Source: Saccoglossus kowalevskii
Lineage: Eukaryota; Hemichordata; Enteropneusta; Harrimaniidae
Length of the DNA: 20,567 nucleotides
Direction: 5' to 3'
Assembly (NCBI RefSeq): GCF_000003605.2
Contig: NW_003109991.1
Location: forward strand, 57,855 to 78,421
Within the stretch, counting starts at the first letter, position 1. Each line of letters starts with the position of its first letter. The notes beneath the pieces were generated by a model. That model ran no database searches and was not told the DNA's origin. It saw nothing but the letters and a program-made list of their open reading frames with translations. This document shows positions 9,331-18,670 of this stretch, piece after piece. The position numbers and the translations under genes are program-made.

Positions 9331-10675
9331 TTTTGATCGATTTTGTTTAGAGAAGAATCGACAATACTTCCGGGTTCACAAGTGGGCCACATCTCATGCA
9401 TTTATTTGAACTCAATTTTGTTAATGGTTTATATCCTTATCGCAATATATTGTTATTTGTCAATTTCAGTTGACATAGTGTTTAACCTTTTTGTGTGTTA
9501 TTCACCTCTGAGGCCTACTTCTAAACATGAGCAACCATGGTATATCGTCCTACCATGGAAATACTACTATCTACTGCCATAGAGTTACTGGGAAGCCTTG
9601 GGCATTTTTCATCGCAGTGATAGCAGTGCATTCTTCATTCAGAGTATTACAGGCAAAATAATCTTTACCTAAAACAATAAACTTATTTCTTTCATTTGTT
9701 TTGCAAGTCTTGCTACTTTTTCTCAAAACATGCAGCCCAAACATTATCCAAAACACTAATCTTGCCTGATTTTGTTACCAACACTGTCGATGAAAAAGAA
9801 TTTTTTTAATCAGCTACCTTTGTATTCTATTGCTGAATGTGGTGAGGTCATAAGGTTTAATTTGCACGGCATTCTGCAGACATACCAATGTTGTTACATC
9901 ATAAGACCTGTTACCAACTGTTTCGGTTTCAGGGTTGTGTGTGTTGTAACCATCTGAACCGCCATCACACCTTGTAAGCCTCCTGCTTCTTGCCTTGGCA
10001 TATTCCTGCGTGTTCCACTCACGTCGGTCGTATTACCTTGTATATGCATAAGTTGGTCTGAATAGCAGTAATAATTCCAATATTTAAACAATAACAGATT
10101 CAATAACAGAACAAAACCATACAGCAGATCTATAAATAAACAGGTTTCAGGTTCACATTTCATGACTGAAACCACCATCATCAACACGCACCACCAATTC
10201 AACGTCAAGGAATACAATTCTTTCAAATCTACTTCAAATCCGACTAGTAATTGCAGTTTCACTGTTTATTTGCATGATTAAGGGATGATATAGTGGAAAT
10301 AAAATTTGGTGAATATATCTGTTTTTGTTTTACATTCAACTTATTAAAAATCAATGAAAATTAATCCAATACAATATCCAAATTGTCTTTCAGTGAAAAA
10401 AGAAAAAAAGGATTTTACATTAAATGTTTGTAAAGTTTTGCGTCTTGTTTTATTCACGACGCTTTGTCATAATCGTTGTTTAATACTAATATGGGGTACT
10501 ACCAATGGCAAATCGTAATGCCGTCATGCCGTCCCCCTGACGTCTGTGATATCTGGATGTTATATGCAGGTTACCATCTATACGTCTTAGGATATGAGTT
10601 AAACAGGTAACTTATGACGGCCTCAGTGTTGACCGGCTTCACTCGAGTACTGTGTTGGCGGGCTGCTCCTGTGGG
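9331..10675. other. Spacer with no firm gene
   Basis: Unique AT-rich sequence apart from the minus-strand open stretch at 9818-10032. The interval 10480-10670 is less AT-rich (cgtcatgccgtccccctgac; gttggcgggctgctcctgtg) with no motif recognised. Confidence 0.5.
9818..10032 (-). CDS. Unassigned open stretch, possible exon
   Basis: On the minus strand a frame is open from the stop at 10035-10033 down to a good donor, CAAAG|GTAGCTG, at 9817. It encodes a polar segment (TRCDGGSDGYNTHNPETETV, then RSYDVTTLVCLQ and IKPYDLTTFSNRI) ending in phase 2. No clear acceptor and no recognised domain. A second frame (122 codons, 10262-9894) overlaps it with a Leu/Phe-rich stretch, and only one, if either, can be real. 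Confidence 0.2.
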
Positions 10676-10990
10676 GACGATGGTGTGATCACCCCCCCCC
10701 TCTTTTAACAGCAGACTACTTGTGACTGTAATTTCTAGCACTAACTTCATTCACGAGACACATATATTAATAGAATGATTGTATGTAAAAGAAAGCACTT
10801 ACTAGATATATTCTGCAAGATATTTCCTGTACGTCTCTGCACGGACTGCTATTTTATTTAATTTCGCTTTCACTCTTTTGTATTTGTATATATCACGTGA
10901 GTGTTTGCTCCAATGACAGTCTAGTATAGTAAGAATCCATGACTGCATCATACAACTATTTATAACTACTTCCTTGTAAATTGTAAATTT
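10676..10990 (+). repeat. Dispersed duplicated segment, copy B
   Basis: Counterpart of 8332-8623, with an extra block near 10770-10800 and a run of ten C at 10691-10700. It ends in ccttgtaaattg like copy A's ccttgcaaattg. Same orientation, about 2.35 kb apart. Confidence 0.8.
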
Positions 10991-11448
10991 TGTGAGTCAC
11001 AAGTCTTTGTATTGTAAGTGTAAGTTGTTGAATTATAACTCCAGGCCCACGCAATCACTTTCTTACGTGGTACCCCGAGAACAACATGTTCTCAAATACG
11101 AGCAGAATGATAGATATTTTTATAAATTCCGTAATATTGCTGTTTGTGTATCAGCAACATTAACTGTAGTGCTCAAATGCCTTTCCAAAAACAGCAAAAA
11201 AAAAACGTTTAAAAATCTTCTTCCTCAGACCCAACATACACATTTGTGCAGCACATTTAAGTTTGAAAAGTATATTATAGTTGGTCACATGGTTTGGCCG
11301 CCATTTAGGATTCCTTTAACTGATACCACAGTTACGCGATTATTTTCAAATTTGCCACTTTGCATTTCTATATTTCAGTCAGCTGAGAAGAGATTAAGAT
11401 CAAGTCACGTGATTTGCCTGTCATTATTATTTTTCAGAAAATATGGGT
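10991..11448. other. Spacer; open frame without recognisable product
   Basis: A 152-codon plus-strand frame spans 10992-11450, the longest in the window. It begins within the end of the duplicated segment and runs into the tandem-repeat block. Its translation is a low-information mix of Lys, Leu, Ser and Cys, with no domain. I regard it as chance. Confidence 0.4.
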
Positions 11449-11870
11449 AAAATTGTGTGTATTTGTCTCTCATGACGGCTTTAATCGATCAACTTGATAT
11501 TTTGCATGTAGCATGCATGGTCACAGCTTTTTTTTATGAGAAAAATAATATAATTTTGATCCGTAATGTGGTTTGGTCGCCATCTTGATCCCCCCCCCAC
11601 AGTTTGGGGCATTTGTTTCTCATGAATGCTTCAACCGAACAACTTGATGTTTTGTGTCTGCATTGCCATGGCTTCTTACGCAATATAATTTTGATCAGTC
11701 ACATGGTTTTGTTCGCCAAGAAAATGCAACATTTTGGGTATTTGTTTCTTATGGGTGCTTCAACTGATCAAACTGAAATGTTGTACGTGATATACCTGGC
11801 CAACAATGAAAAAAATGAAATAAGTTTGATCAGTCACGCGATTTCATTATTATTTTGGATTTTCGACAGA
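11449..11870 (+). repeat. Three diverged tandem units of about 140 bp
   Basis: Units start near 11449, 11600 and 11728. Each has the order tatttgtctctcatg, then gcttcaac and gatcaac with variants, then ttttgatc followed by cacatggttt or cacgcgattt. The units differ by many substitutions. A partial older unit may lie at 11275-11440 (gtcacatggtttggccgcc; gtcacgtgatttgcc). The 90-codon open frame at 11604-11876 lies inside the repeat and shows its periodicity, so it is not called a gene. Confidence 0.7.
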
Positions 11871-12069
11871 AACTAAAATGTATAGTGTTTGTTTAAATGT
11901 AATAACTTTTACGATAACTGCATACAATTATGGCTTATGCATGGCCCTGCACAGCAATTACCTATCAGTCAGTAGACCAAAAATACATACCATCCACACA
12001 AACCCTATCAGGTCATACAATGAACCGCTACGCTTAAACCCCGCTGATGCCGCTTGCAGTTCAGTTTAA

Positions 12070-12333
12070 TTCTGTCTTTATAATTTAAACAACATTTTAT
12101 TTACCAGAGATACAGTTATACAAAATAGTTTCATCGATTTGCGCCATAATGGATTGTATTTTAACAATTTTACATTAGAAAATGTTATAGACAATTGGTC
12201 TGTTTATAGCCCTAAACCTGCAGATTTAACTTTTAAATCTACAGTCACGTTACGTACCTCGCCTTGCTATGTAACTAAGTATTGTCAAGGCTGCGTGCCT
12301 CAGTTTGTTCAGATGTCAAAGGTACCATTCTGA
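12070..12333 (+). CDS. Unassigned open stretch, possible exon or relic
   Basis: 88 codons open, with an in-frame ATG at 12139 and TGA at 12331. A possible acceptor (TTTATTTACCAG) ends at 12107 and a possible donor (AAAG|GTACCA) lies shortly before the stop. Segment NFTLENVIDNWSVYSPKPAD and a Cys-containing SPCYVTKYCQGCVPQF are seen. No family recognised. Confidence 0.18.
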   Translation, partial: FCLYNLNNILFTRDTVIQNSFIDLRHNGLYFNNFTLENVIDNWSVYSPKPADLTFKSTVTLRTSPCYVTKYCQGCVPQFVQMSKVPF

Positions 12334-12440
12334 GTCACTCCAGTGGTAGGTGGCAGCAGAACTTATGACGTATTGTTTGTATTCTGTATTGTAACATTGT
12401 GATTAACATGTACAGTAAAGAACACCGCTTATAACACGTC

Positions 12441-12574
12441 ATGCATGTTTCGTTTCAACAATTTCCACGAAGCGATGAGTCATATGTAGATTTTTTAGTA
12501 TTTCACCAAGGGGCGCCATTTTGTAGCACAGTGTACAGTTCGTCGAGGTGCGAATATCATTCCAAGAAAAGCAG
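12441..12574 (+). CDS. Possible upstream coding exon of the plus LRAT-like gene
   Basis: An ATG at 12441 opens a frame of 102 codons. After 44 codons plus two bases it meets a strong donor, GCAG|GTATGT, at 12575. Spliced to the acceptor at 13164, the frame stays open (AG|G CTG GAG ATG) and runs straight into the LRAT start, adding 47 residues. The added peptide has no domain I recognise. A frame match occurs by chance one time in three, and the reading frame is open past the donor as well, so this may equally be a 5' UTR exon or not an exon at all. Confidence 0.25.
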
Positions 12575-12937
12575 GTATGTGTCTACCATCTCGATAAATA
12601 ACAACATTGGTAATGTTTATGTGGTACTTCTCAACAATACGGACGTACGATACGAGATTTCTTTCACCCGGTATGTGGCAGTTTTCGTGAACCTATTGTC
12701 AGTACACCATGGGTATCCAAAGTTCAAAATGGTGACCTGTAGTCCATAACTATAATGATAAGACTATTGAAATGTTTCAGCGGACAAGCAAACAATGTGC
12801 TGAAAGTAACTACACAATATACTCGTAAGTCACGTACACTATTCACACCAATGTGAATGTTTATCACATCGCTATTCCATCTTGTATTAAATTATCAAGA
12901 ATATTTAAAACATCGACTCCAAGTTTCAGTTATTTAA

Positions 12938-13093
12938 AGCGGGAGGGTCATCACCTGCGCACGCGCGGGAATTGAGTCCCAAGCGACGATAACAACACAC
13001 GCTAAAACGCAAAGGCTCATGGGTAGACGCTTGTTTGTAAACAATGACAGACTATGGTCATGTGACGCATGCGCAGGTGACGACCCTCCTGCT
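12938..13093. mobile_element. Non-autonomous inverted-repeat element (MITE-like), TTAA-flanked, 156 bp
   Basis: The left end AGCGGGAGGGTCATCACCTG and the right end on the other strand AGCAGGAGGGTCGTCACCTG pair over about 28 bases with three mismatches, continuing into GCGCAYGCG. TTAA lies at 12934-12937 and 13094-13097. It is short and non-coding. It ends 71 bp before the first assigned exon of the plus LRAT-like gene. Its ends resemble those of the 1037-1318 element in layout (AG start, GC-rich, GCGCATGCG core), suggesting a related family. Confidence 0.75.
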
Positions 13094-13164
13094 TTAAATC
13101 TGTATACGTATATCAATAAAGGCAGTAAAGACGTTCAGAATAATTAACCATTTTACATTTTTAG

Positions 13165-13268
13165 GCTGGAGATGTCTTCTTGGTTGTCACATTTTGTAAA
13201 TCCGGACGATTTAGATCCAGGTGACCATATATACGTATATCGCGGCATGCTATTCTCGACATGCCACG
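13165..13268 (+). CDS. Plus LRAT-like gene, first assigned exon (short 5' leader, then residues 1-32)
   Basis: Acceptor ACATTTTTAG ends at 13164. Seven leader bases (GCTGGAG) precede ATG 13172, with G at -3. It encodes MSSWLSHFVNPDD, then DPGDHIYVYRG and STCHG. The donor is CACG|GTGAGT, phase 1 and near-consensus. The presence of an acceptor here means at least one upstream exon, coding or not, remains to be found. Confidence 0.8.
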
Positions 13269-16200
13269 GTGAGTTTGTCTATATAGATGTAGTGTGTGAC
13301 GTATAGTACATATAACAGTTATTTATTATGACATTTTGACATTTTTGTATGTCTACCTCTTGCCATAATTGTATGTCAACCTCCATCCGCGCACCTTCCT
13401 GTTCAATTTACCTGATTTACGTCAATAACTTGTCAGGGGAGCAAGAATACGCGGCAATAGTCGTGAACTGATTGGTTTGCCAGGTTTACGTTCACTATTT
13501 GACTATCTTATTGGAGAGAAAAACTAGGATTTTGTAGCAATTTCGCGTGATTTTTAGTCAAGCTTGTCGTGTGTTCGCCAGCGCGCTCAGCTACGCGCTT
13601 TGAGACATTCGATATGCGATTGCGTAGTTCGTCAACCTAAATAGTCGTGGGATTTGCCGTGTGACGACATCGTTTTGTTTTATTTTTTTATGTATTTTGT
13701 GTGTTTTGACAGAATATTGACATATTATGTACAGTGTATTTGTTGAAAGAGATGATGAGTGATGACATAACCTATACTCAAGCAGTGTGCAGCTCCGTGT
13801 GCAGCTCGTTGCAGTGTTCTACATGTAATGCGAACTGAAACGCAATGTAGCCTGTAGCTGCGCACAGGATGGCGCCGGTTGTTGTTGCAAAAATCAATTC
13901 TTCGTCAGGCTGAAGCTGTTGAAACTAAGTTTATAAAAACAACCATGAATATAAAAAGGCGTCCATGATAAAACTTAATATAATTCAATCACTGCTCTTG
14001 AACTCTTTCAACTTGTATATTTATGTTCAAACATGCATTCGGCTCTACAAGCGTGAACCGTGAATTTATTTCAAGATTTATTCGGTATAATAGTACAAAT
14101 GTACAGTTTTTGAGACCCTCAGAGTCTATTGTCAACCTCGGTTTCGCCTCGGGTCGCTAAAGCTGTATGTCCACCTCTGTTGGGGTGTACATTTGTATAA
14201 TGTTGTAAACGCCAAGTGCGGGTATTAAAGAAATCTCTCAGGTAAAACAACATATTTGTCGTAGCAATCATGAATTCATATGATGGTTTCAGATCACAAG
14301 TAAAATACACGCTTAAACATGGGTTCATGCAAATGCTAATTTGAGTAAATTCCATTTTGTAAATAAATATTTATATAAATAAACTTATTTTAGTTTTTTC
14401 TGTATTTAGGAATATACATAGGATCGCACGCAAATGAGTCAGCAGTTATTCACTTCATTCCCGACCACTCATACAAAGAAGCTAAGGGCAGAGTATACAT
14501 ATCTTCCCTGACTGAATTCCGGCTAGGTTTCATCTCAAACTTAGTCACTGTCAGGAAATACAGGTGAATTATAGTCAATTACATTATTTTCTTTCTTTCG
14601 TAATGGCGAATAACAAATATCGATATAATAGTCCACAAAATACGTAAACCAACATTTCATTCATTGTGTCGAAATATTTGGATAAATTTGTATAATAGTG
14701 TCCGACTTGTACGAAAGCATGAGGTAAACTTTAATTAAACAGACGAAACTATGGTGAACTATTGGTTGTGTGTTAGTAATTTTACACAGCTGAACACAGG
14801 GGTACACTCTAGTCTGACTGAGCAAGTATGTAAACGAAACTTGTTTGGTGGTCATTTTACAGTTTATTATGATGGCTAAAGCCACCCCACCCCCAGTTTG
14901 GGAATTGCATGTGTATGTTTCAAAAAGGATTATAAAAGCAGTGACAAGAAGCTGTTCTGACAAAATAATTCTATTCCATATCTCCCACAGTAGAAGCGAA
15001 CAAGTAATACATATTGTACTGTGTCAGTGACATAACAGCCCCCAGCCCTATAACCTTGGGTCCAAGTGGTATTCAGTCTCTTGGATGACCGGATAACCTA
15101 TAGGATAATAAATGAGGAAGAGAGCAAACGTCTGTGTGGAACAACATACCTGGCTGTGTTACCCTGGAGTGATTTCCTTTATTTTTAAACTTTTTCCCAG
15201 GTTCAGTCTCGAGAGACTAATTTTGTGAGTGTATTTTAGCAGAGGTGCAATAAAGCGAAGGGAATGTGAACTTTCTCCTATATATCACAGAAAATATCTC
15301 CATGGTACCTGGTCGCTACACAAATAACATCATTTAATTTATACCTCTACTCGTGAGATTGCTTATGAAGATCCCTAGTTGTAGGTGTAAACTGAACCCG
15401 GTACTATAGTGTATACTATAATCATTGAAACATGTGCCATTTCTAACTCATCAACGTAAGCCGCATGTGGGAGTTGAATCTACTTACTTGGAAAGACGAT
15501 TAACAAAAACTAAAAGTTATATAATAGGCAGTGCAAGATATTCCATACGCTGTACACCTTTTTCAGAAAACCTCTGTGATTCGCCGAGATTGCTCCATCC
15601 ACCATTACGTATAATTTACACTAAATCCTTAATAAATGTTTTACCTAATACCTTTTACCAAAACAAAGCCTCAAATGAAAATACTGAAAGTCAGAAATGG
15701 CCTAGCCAAATAAAGGGACGTCCTTAATGTGTTGGTCCGACCATCAAACATAACACGCCTCGATCCTCCACTGGCATTTCTCTGTCTACACCATTGATTA
15801 ACAATCAATGTCTTGTTCTAATGGAGCCGCCATTCCGATCCTGCATATTTGGCGGAGTCTTCTCAATGAATATAACAGTGGTACTTCATTGGACTCAACC
15901 CAGGTTTGACCGTGATATGGTTGCAATGTGTGTCGGGATATCACTGATGGTCCTGTCAGCTAAAGGATGGAGATGCGTGTTTTTGAATGGATAACTCATC
16001 GAGCGTTCGCTATACCATGTGTCATCTTGCGCGATAGTACTAGTAAAAACAATTGTAACAATGTAATTTTAATCATTCCAATTTGTATGCAATTATGATG
16101 CCGGTTGTAGTAATCCCTCATGGGTATATTCTTGACCAAGTAAATATATATCGATGACAGTATTATTTAACACCCACACTCATATTACAAATCATAGCAC

Positions 16201-16537
16201 ATGCTAGAACATGTTCTAGCTAACATGAAAGCCACATTTCAATCTACATAAACATGAGTATTAAAATTATGTGTTATATGTATCACTTGTAGGTCTAATA
16301 AAACTTGAAAATCATTCTCTTTTTGGGAATTATAGGTATGGTGTGCCACAATGGGAACTGTTGGCGAAACGTAGAGGGTCGTGCTCAATGCGTAAGAGTG
16401 GTTCTAATGAAAAAGTAATCCAGAGAGCATGGGACTGCTATAATGGTAGAATTCCAACAGTTGGTTTCAACACCAGTGAAGACTTTGCTTTATTCTGCAA
16501 ACTAGGGCACACATATAGAGACAGCTCGTACCAGTAG
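13172..16537 (+). CDS. LRAT/PLAAT-like protein with substituted catalytic residues (candidate pseudoenzyme), three coding exons
   Basis: Join of 13172-13268, 14410-14563 and 16336-16537 encodes 150 aa plus a TAG stop. Seen: PGDHIYVYRG at residues 16-25, CHGIYIG at 31-37, VIHF at 45-48, a SLTEF segment in exon 2, and TSEDF followed by ALFCKLG near residue 130. The fold signature is clear, and exon junctions and phases (1 and 2) match the minus-strand paralog exactly. In an ungapped comparison with that paralog the first catalytic His is Cys31, and the nucleophile Cys in NCEHF is Ser131 with the next-but-one His changed to Asp. His47 is kept. Classic thiol acyltransfer is therefore unlikely. 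There are no frameshifts or internal stops and all splice sites are GT-AG, so this is not an obvious pseudogene. There is no membrane anchor or signal peptide. Start choice: this ATG follows an acceptor at 13164 by 7 nt. An upstream in-frame coding exon is possible (see 12441-12574). Confidence 0.82.
13269..14409 (+). other. Intron 1 of the plus LRAT-like gene
   Basis: GTGAGT at 13269 to AG at 14409. It has a GC-richer stretch near 13570-13640 (gccagcgcgctcagctacgc) and a short tandem gtgcagctcc/gtgcagctcg at about 13788. No further coding or repeat recognised. Confidence 0.7.
14410..14563 (+). CDS. Plus LRAT-like gene, exon 2
   Basis: Acceptor TGTATTTAG at 14409; donor ACAG|GTGAAT at 14564. 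It encodes IYIGSHANESAVIHF, then a charged stretch and SSLTEFRLGF, ending in VRKY plus two bases of Arg. It contains the retained catalytic-type His47. Intron 1 is 1141 nt and intron 2 is 1772 nt. Confidence 0.83.
14564..16335 (+). other. Intron 2 of the plus LRAT-like gene
   Basis: GTGAAT at 14564 to AG at 16335. The small open frames at 14845-15030, 15425-15727 and 15794-15994 show no domain. It contains the 18-bp palindrome at 16203-16220. Confidence 0.7.
16203..16220. promoter_or_regulatory. 18-bp perfect palindrome, p53-half-site-like
   Basis: GCTAGAACATGTTCTAGC equals its own reverse complement. Its core GAACATGTTC fits the RRRCWWGYYY half-site pattern. It lies 115 bp before exon 3 of the plus LRAT-like gene, in intron 2. 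There is only one half site, so a regulatory role is speculative. Confidence 0.25.
16336..16537 (+). CDS. Plus LRAT-like gene, exon 3 (degenerate nucleophile motif)
   Basis: Acceptor GAATTATAG at 16335 completes the split Arg codon as AG|G. It begins YGVPQWELLAKRRG and carries a VIQRAWDC helix segment. The position of NCEHF reads NTSEDF, while the downstream CKLG is conserved. The stop is TAG 16535-16537. ATTAAA at 16981 is a possible but distant polyadenylation signal. Confidence 0.83.
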
Positions 16538-16979
16538 ACAAGTGCCGCTCGTGCATTATTTTTACTGACTTGATTTGTCAAGGTGCTCTGAACCATAGAA
16601 ACAACCGACCGATAAAAGGAATTTGTTATTCGCCACGGGCGTCGAGCTGTGTATGTCTAGAATTCTAATTGATCAACTCCCATACTGCATTGTGCTATTT
16701 TTTGCCGACAAAATAGCAACGGCGAGCCACGAATAGTATATAAAACATTATACATACCAGTATATTGATGGTGTTAATCTATGATTTGATTGGTCCAAAC
16801 ACGAAATTTGCATATGCAATTATTGGTGTATTGGCTGATAATGCACGGCTAAACCAAGTGGCCCTGGAACATGAATTGACTACAGGTTTAATACGGAAAT
16901 ACATAAAACCGGTAATATTTGATTTTTAGGGAAATATAGTGGTTGAATTTTGAAAAAAAAATATTGAAAAAAAATATCG

Positions 16980-18308
16980 AATTAAAAACATCTGAAAAAT
17001 TATATAACCATAATATTGCTTTTTGTTAATGGTGAGATCCAAGTTGTGAGCGTCGATAGTTGGGTGATTGTCGTTCGCCACACAAACCTATAAGGCCAGA
17101 CTTTTTTTTATTCCTTGTTTCTCGAGTTTTTATAAGGAAAGTTTTTTGAGGAGGACGGAAAAAAATAAAATTAATCCTTTTTTTTCATTAGATTTGTGTG
17201 ATTCTCAAAGAATTGTAAGTGAGATCATTGATCAGAGAGAAGAAATGAAATAAAATTTTATTCCATGTATAATCTTGTTTCTCATCTGCGCAAGACTCCG
17301 GTACTTTGATCATGATACTTCCACGAAAATGCAACTTGGATTTGTTATGCGGCGGGCGGAAAAAAAATGAGGATAAAAATATTTTTTTTAGTAATTTTTT
17401 GCACTTACAATTCGGCGGGCACAAGAAATTACGCTGAAATAACATTTTATTTTTATTTAATTTTCGGCTCCTGTTCATTCTGCGCGTTCGCGAAACAATG
17501 GATAATAAAAGTCTTGCCTAAACCACCGTCCATCAAAACCGTGAGATGCCTAAACGAACGCCAGAAACGCTGTCTTCTACGTGTTGTGTCTTTGAGATGG
17601 ATTGCGAACCTCCAACAAAGAAAACATAATCTTTAAGTACTAGATGAGATTGAGGGATTGAAGGACAAAACAATTTGCAAAAAAAAATACGAGTAACAGG
17701 CAAAAATGTATGCCACCAATTACAACCGGTTTTCCGTATTGGCGTTGGAATTCTAGCTGATAAAATTGCAGTGAAATTGCACCCGGGGAATTGCCATCTG
17801 TTTCAAAGGACTCGGGAAAACGCAGAATTCGACGACGATATATGGTATTGTATTTCTCCACTATAGGTAAATAAATTACAGGAGATGATGAAAGCTGCAG
17901 ATTTTTGTCGAGTGTACACCAACCACTGACTGATAAAGCAACGGCGTGCTAAGTCTTTCTTTCGGCCGGAGGCATGTCATGAATCTGTCACCAAAAACAT
18001 CCGATCTTACACCATCAAACTTACCCCAGAACAACGACAAAACTTGTCAGTCATACTGTCACAAAACTGTGGTTATACCAAAGGTATCCAGGTCAGATTT
18101 TGGGACTGAGGTCGCCGTGACGGTCGCCGTACATGATACACCGTGCCCGCCGCGTCTCAAATTTCGGTCGACAATGTGGTTTGATGAGTCACAAAACCGG
18201 GTTATTTCACAACTGTACTTTCAATGGGCAAATTACAATCAAAATTGTACAAAAACCGGAATGAAAGCGTGGAAACTGTACACGACCCTGTATTTCAAAT
18301 GGCGTTAA
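16980..18308 (+). other. Less AT-rich block with several short protein-like frames; decayed gene or element suspected
   Basis: Base composition rises toward G+C, notably 17940-18310. Open stretches with protein-like composition overlap in different frames: 17946-18308 (120 codons, with TMWFDESQNRVISQLYFQW), a second plus frame about 17920-18107 with SYTIKLTPEQRQNLSVILSQ, and a plus frame near 17520-17610 ending DCEPPTKKT. Frames shift and stop repeatedly, with no consistent splice sites. I recognise no domain. A degraded transposon or host pseudogene is the best guess. Confidence 0.3.
17946..18308 (+). CDS. Hypothetical 120-codon open frame
   Basis: ATG at 17946 to TAA at 18306. The first half overlaps another protein-like plus frame, so at most one is genuine. 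The C-terminal half is basic and aromatic (QLYFQWANYNQN, then MKAWKLYTTLYFKWR). No signal peptide, membrane span or known motif. AATAAA near 18406, about 100 bp after the stop, could serve as a polyadenylation signal. Possibly the last exon of an unseen gene or a relic. Confidence 0.2.
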   Translation: MLSLSFGRRHVMNLSPKTSDLTPSNLPQNNDKTCQSYCHKTVVIPKVSRSDFGTEVAVTVAVHDTPCPPRLKFRSTMWFDESQNRVISQLYFQWANYNQNCTKTGMKAWKLYTTLYFKWR

Positions 18309-18670
18309 CACAGTTAGTAAAAGGTCAGAAAGGTCATCTTTTGTTATGCTAATTTTTGTGTTTACGCTGTTCTATTCACTGTGGATACGTTTTGTTTTCA
18401 CTCGGAATAAAAATAATAGTTTGTACTCAATTTGAATTGTGTTGCGTATGTAATTTTTGTATGCATTCAGGGTACAACTACATACTATTCTTATAAATAT
18501 TCATGTAGTTGCAAGTAAACTCTTTTTTACGAGTTTTATAAAGGCATTAATTATTAAAATTGCTGGTTTGTAAAGTTTGCAAGATGATTTATTGTGTCAA
18601 ATTTTGAACCAATTTTCTTTGCCTAAACCATTGTAAAAAATATGTAAACAGTCTTTGCATTACACACAAT

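Noticed and set aside
9894-10262. 122-codon minus-strand open frame with a Leu/Phe-rich run
   Set aside because: No known domain. It overlaps a better-bounded minus-strand stretch in another frame, and the hydrophobic run reflects T-rich DNA.
10992-11450. Longest open frame in the window, 152 codons, plus strand
   Set aside because: No domain or coherent hydrophobic/polar pattern. It starts in one repeat and ends in another, consistent with chance or repeat origin.
11604-11876. 90-codon plus-strand open frame
   Set aside because: Its internal periodicity follows the 140-bp tandem repeat, so it is explained by the repeat.
15794-15994. 66-codon plus-strand frame in intron 2 of the plus LRAT-like gene
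   Set aside because: No motif. The direct junction of exons 2 and 3 is in phase and matches the paralog, so an extra exon here is not needed.
17458-17632. Minus-strand peptide with MDGGLGKTF, suggestive of a P-loop
   Set aside because: The glycine required five residues before the GKT glycine is absent (Met there), and the frame is short with stops on both sides, so a helicase or NTPase call is not supported.
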